Shown in pieces: positions 5,912 through 6,098 of a stretch of DNA of 6,098 bases. Where the stretch lies: assembly GCA_900544105.1 (NCBI GenBank), contig UQUC01000098.1, positions 1 through 6,098 of the forward strand, written 5' to 3'. Both the position numbers and the translations under genes were made by a program. This DNA is from an uncultured Oscillibacter sp. GTDB lineage: Bacteria > Bacillota > Clostridia > Oscillospirales > Oscillospiraceae. The notes beneath the pieces were generated by a model, which worked only from the letters and a program-made list of their open reading frames with translations, had not been told where the DNA came from and did not search any database. Position 1 is the stretch's first letter; each line of letters begins with the position of its first letter.

Positions 5912-6006
5912 CTACTTTCTCACACACTCCGCCAGTCTTTTGTCCAAATTAGAAAATTAAACGCAAGTGGAAGGCGTTCCCACCCTCCGCTTACGCCGCT
6001 CTATCG

Positions 6007-6042
6007 AAAAAAACAGTGCGGGACGCTTTATGCGTCCCGCAC
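6007..6042 (-). terminator. Intrinsic terminator of a minus-strand gene beyond the right edge
   Basis: A perfect 11-bp stem GTGCGGGACGC (6016-6026) / GCGTCCCGCAC (6032-6042) has a TTTAT loop. On the minus strand it is followed, after TG, by seven Ts (complement of 6007-6013). There is no T-run in the plus direction. This implies a minus-strand transcript entering from the right and insulates the regulator-comEC operon from it. Confidence 0.82.
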
Positions 6043-6064
6043 CGCGTTGTCTTGACAAAGGCAA

Positions 6065-6083
6065 CCCCCGGCTATGCCGGGGG
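6065..6083. other. Second GC-rich hairpin near the right edge
   Basis: CCCCCGGC (6065-6072) pairs perfectly with GCCGGGGG (6076-6083) around TAT. The sequence after it on the minus strand (GTTGCCTTTG) is only mildly T-rich, so it could be a weak or backup terminator in front of the one at 6007-6042. I see no gene in 5891-6098. Confidence 0.55.
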
Positions 6084-6098
6084 AGAAAAAGAGCTTAT

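Noticed and set aside
6065..6098. Possible stop codon (TAA at 6097-6095) of a minus-strand gene at the right edge
   Set aside because: Too little sequence remains to identify a reading frame. Only the terminator supports a gene to the right.

Overview
The window looks like chromosomal DNA from a GC-rich Gram-positive Clostridia, most like the gut Oscillospiraceae group (Oscillibacter or Flavonifractor type). This is inferred from the high-GC third codon positions, strong AGGAGG-type ribosome binding sites, sigma-A promoters, a clostridial-type RNase M5, a comEC-holA gene pair of the kind known from Firmicutes, and an L33 protein of the cysteine-containing type. No mobile element, CRISPR array, rRNA or tRNA is visible.

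Left region (1-364): a divergent control region. On the minus strand the first nine codons of rpmG (ribosomal protein bL33) run off the left edge. They have a perfect-looking Shine-Dalgarno, a leader of about 135 nt with hairpins, and a strong promoter carrying an UP-element-like A/T block. On the plus strand a TTGATT-17-TATAAT promoter drives serC (phosphoserine aminotransferase, 365-1453). A 54-codon possible small membrane protein follows (1491-1655). A bidirectional terminator (1679-1708) then separates this unit from the convergent minus-strand operon. No serA lies next to serC.

Main region (1714-5830, minus strand): a tightly packed four-gene operon read right to left. It consists of a small XRE-type DNA-binding regulator (73 aa), comEC (745 aa DNA-uptake channel), holA (DNA polymerase III delta subunit, 351 aa) and rnmV (RNase M5, 199 aa). 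The regulator and comEC overlap by 4 bp (ATGA). comEC and holA are 9 bp apart, and the comEC stop codon lies inside the holA ribosome binding site. holA and rnmV overlap by 4 bp (ATGA). The operon therefore joins DNA uptake, sliding-clamp loading and 5S rRNA maturation in one likely transcript.

Right region (5831-6098): non-coding. Just upstream of the regulator is a 28-bp nearly perfect palindrome, probably the regulator's own operator. Farther right are two GC-rich hairpins; the first has a U-run in the minus direction and looks like the terminator of a minus-strand gene beyond the window.

The observation most worth following up is the regulator-operator-comEC arrangement: a small autoregulated-looking XRE repressor translationally coupled to the DNA-uptake channel gene. 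The core genes themselves are ordinary housekeeping families.
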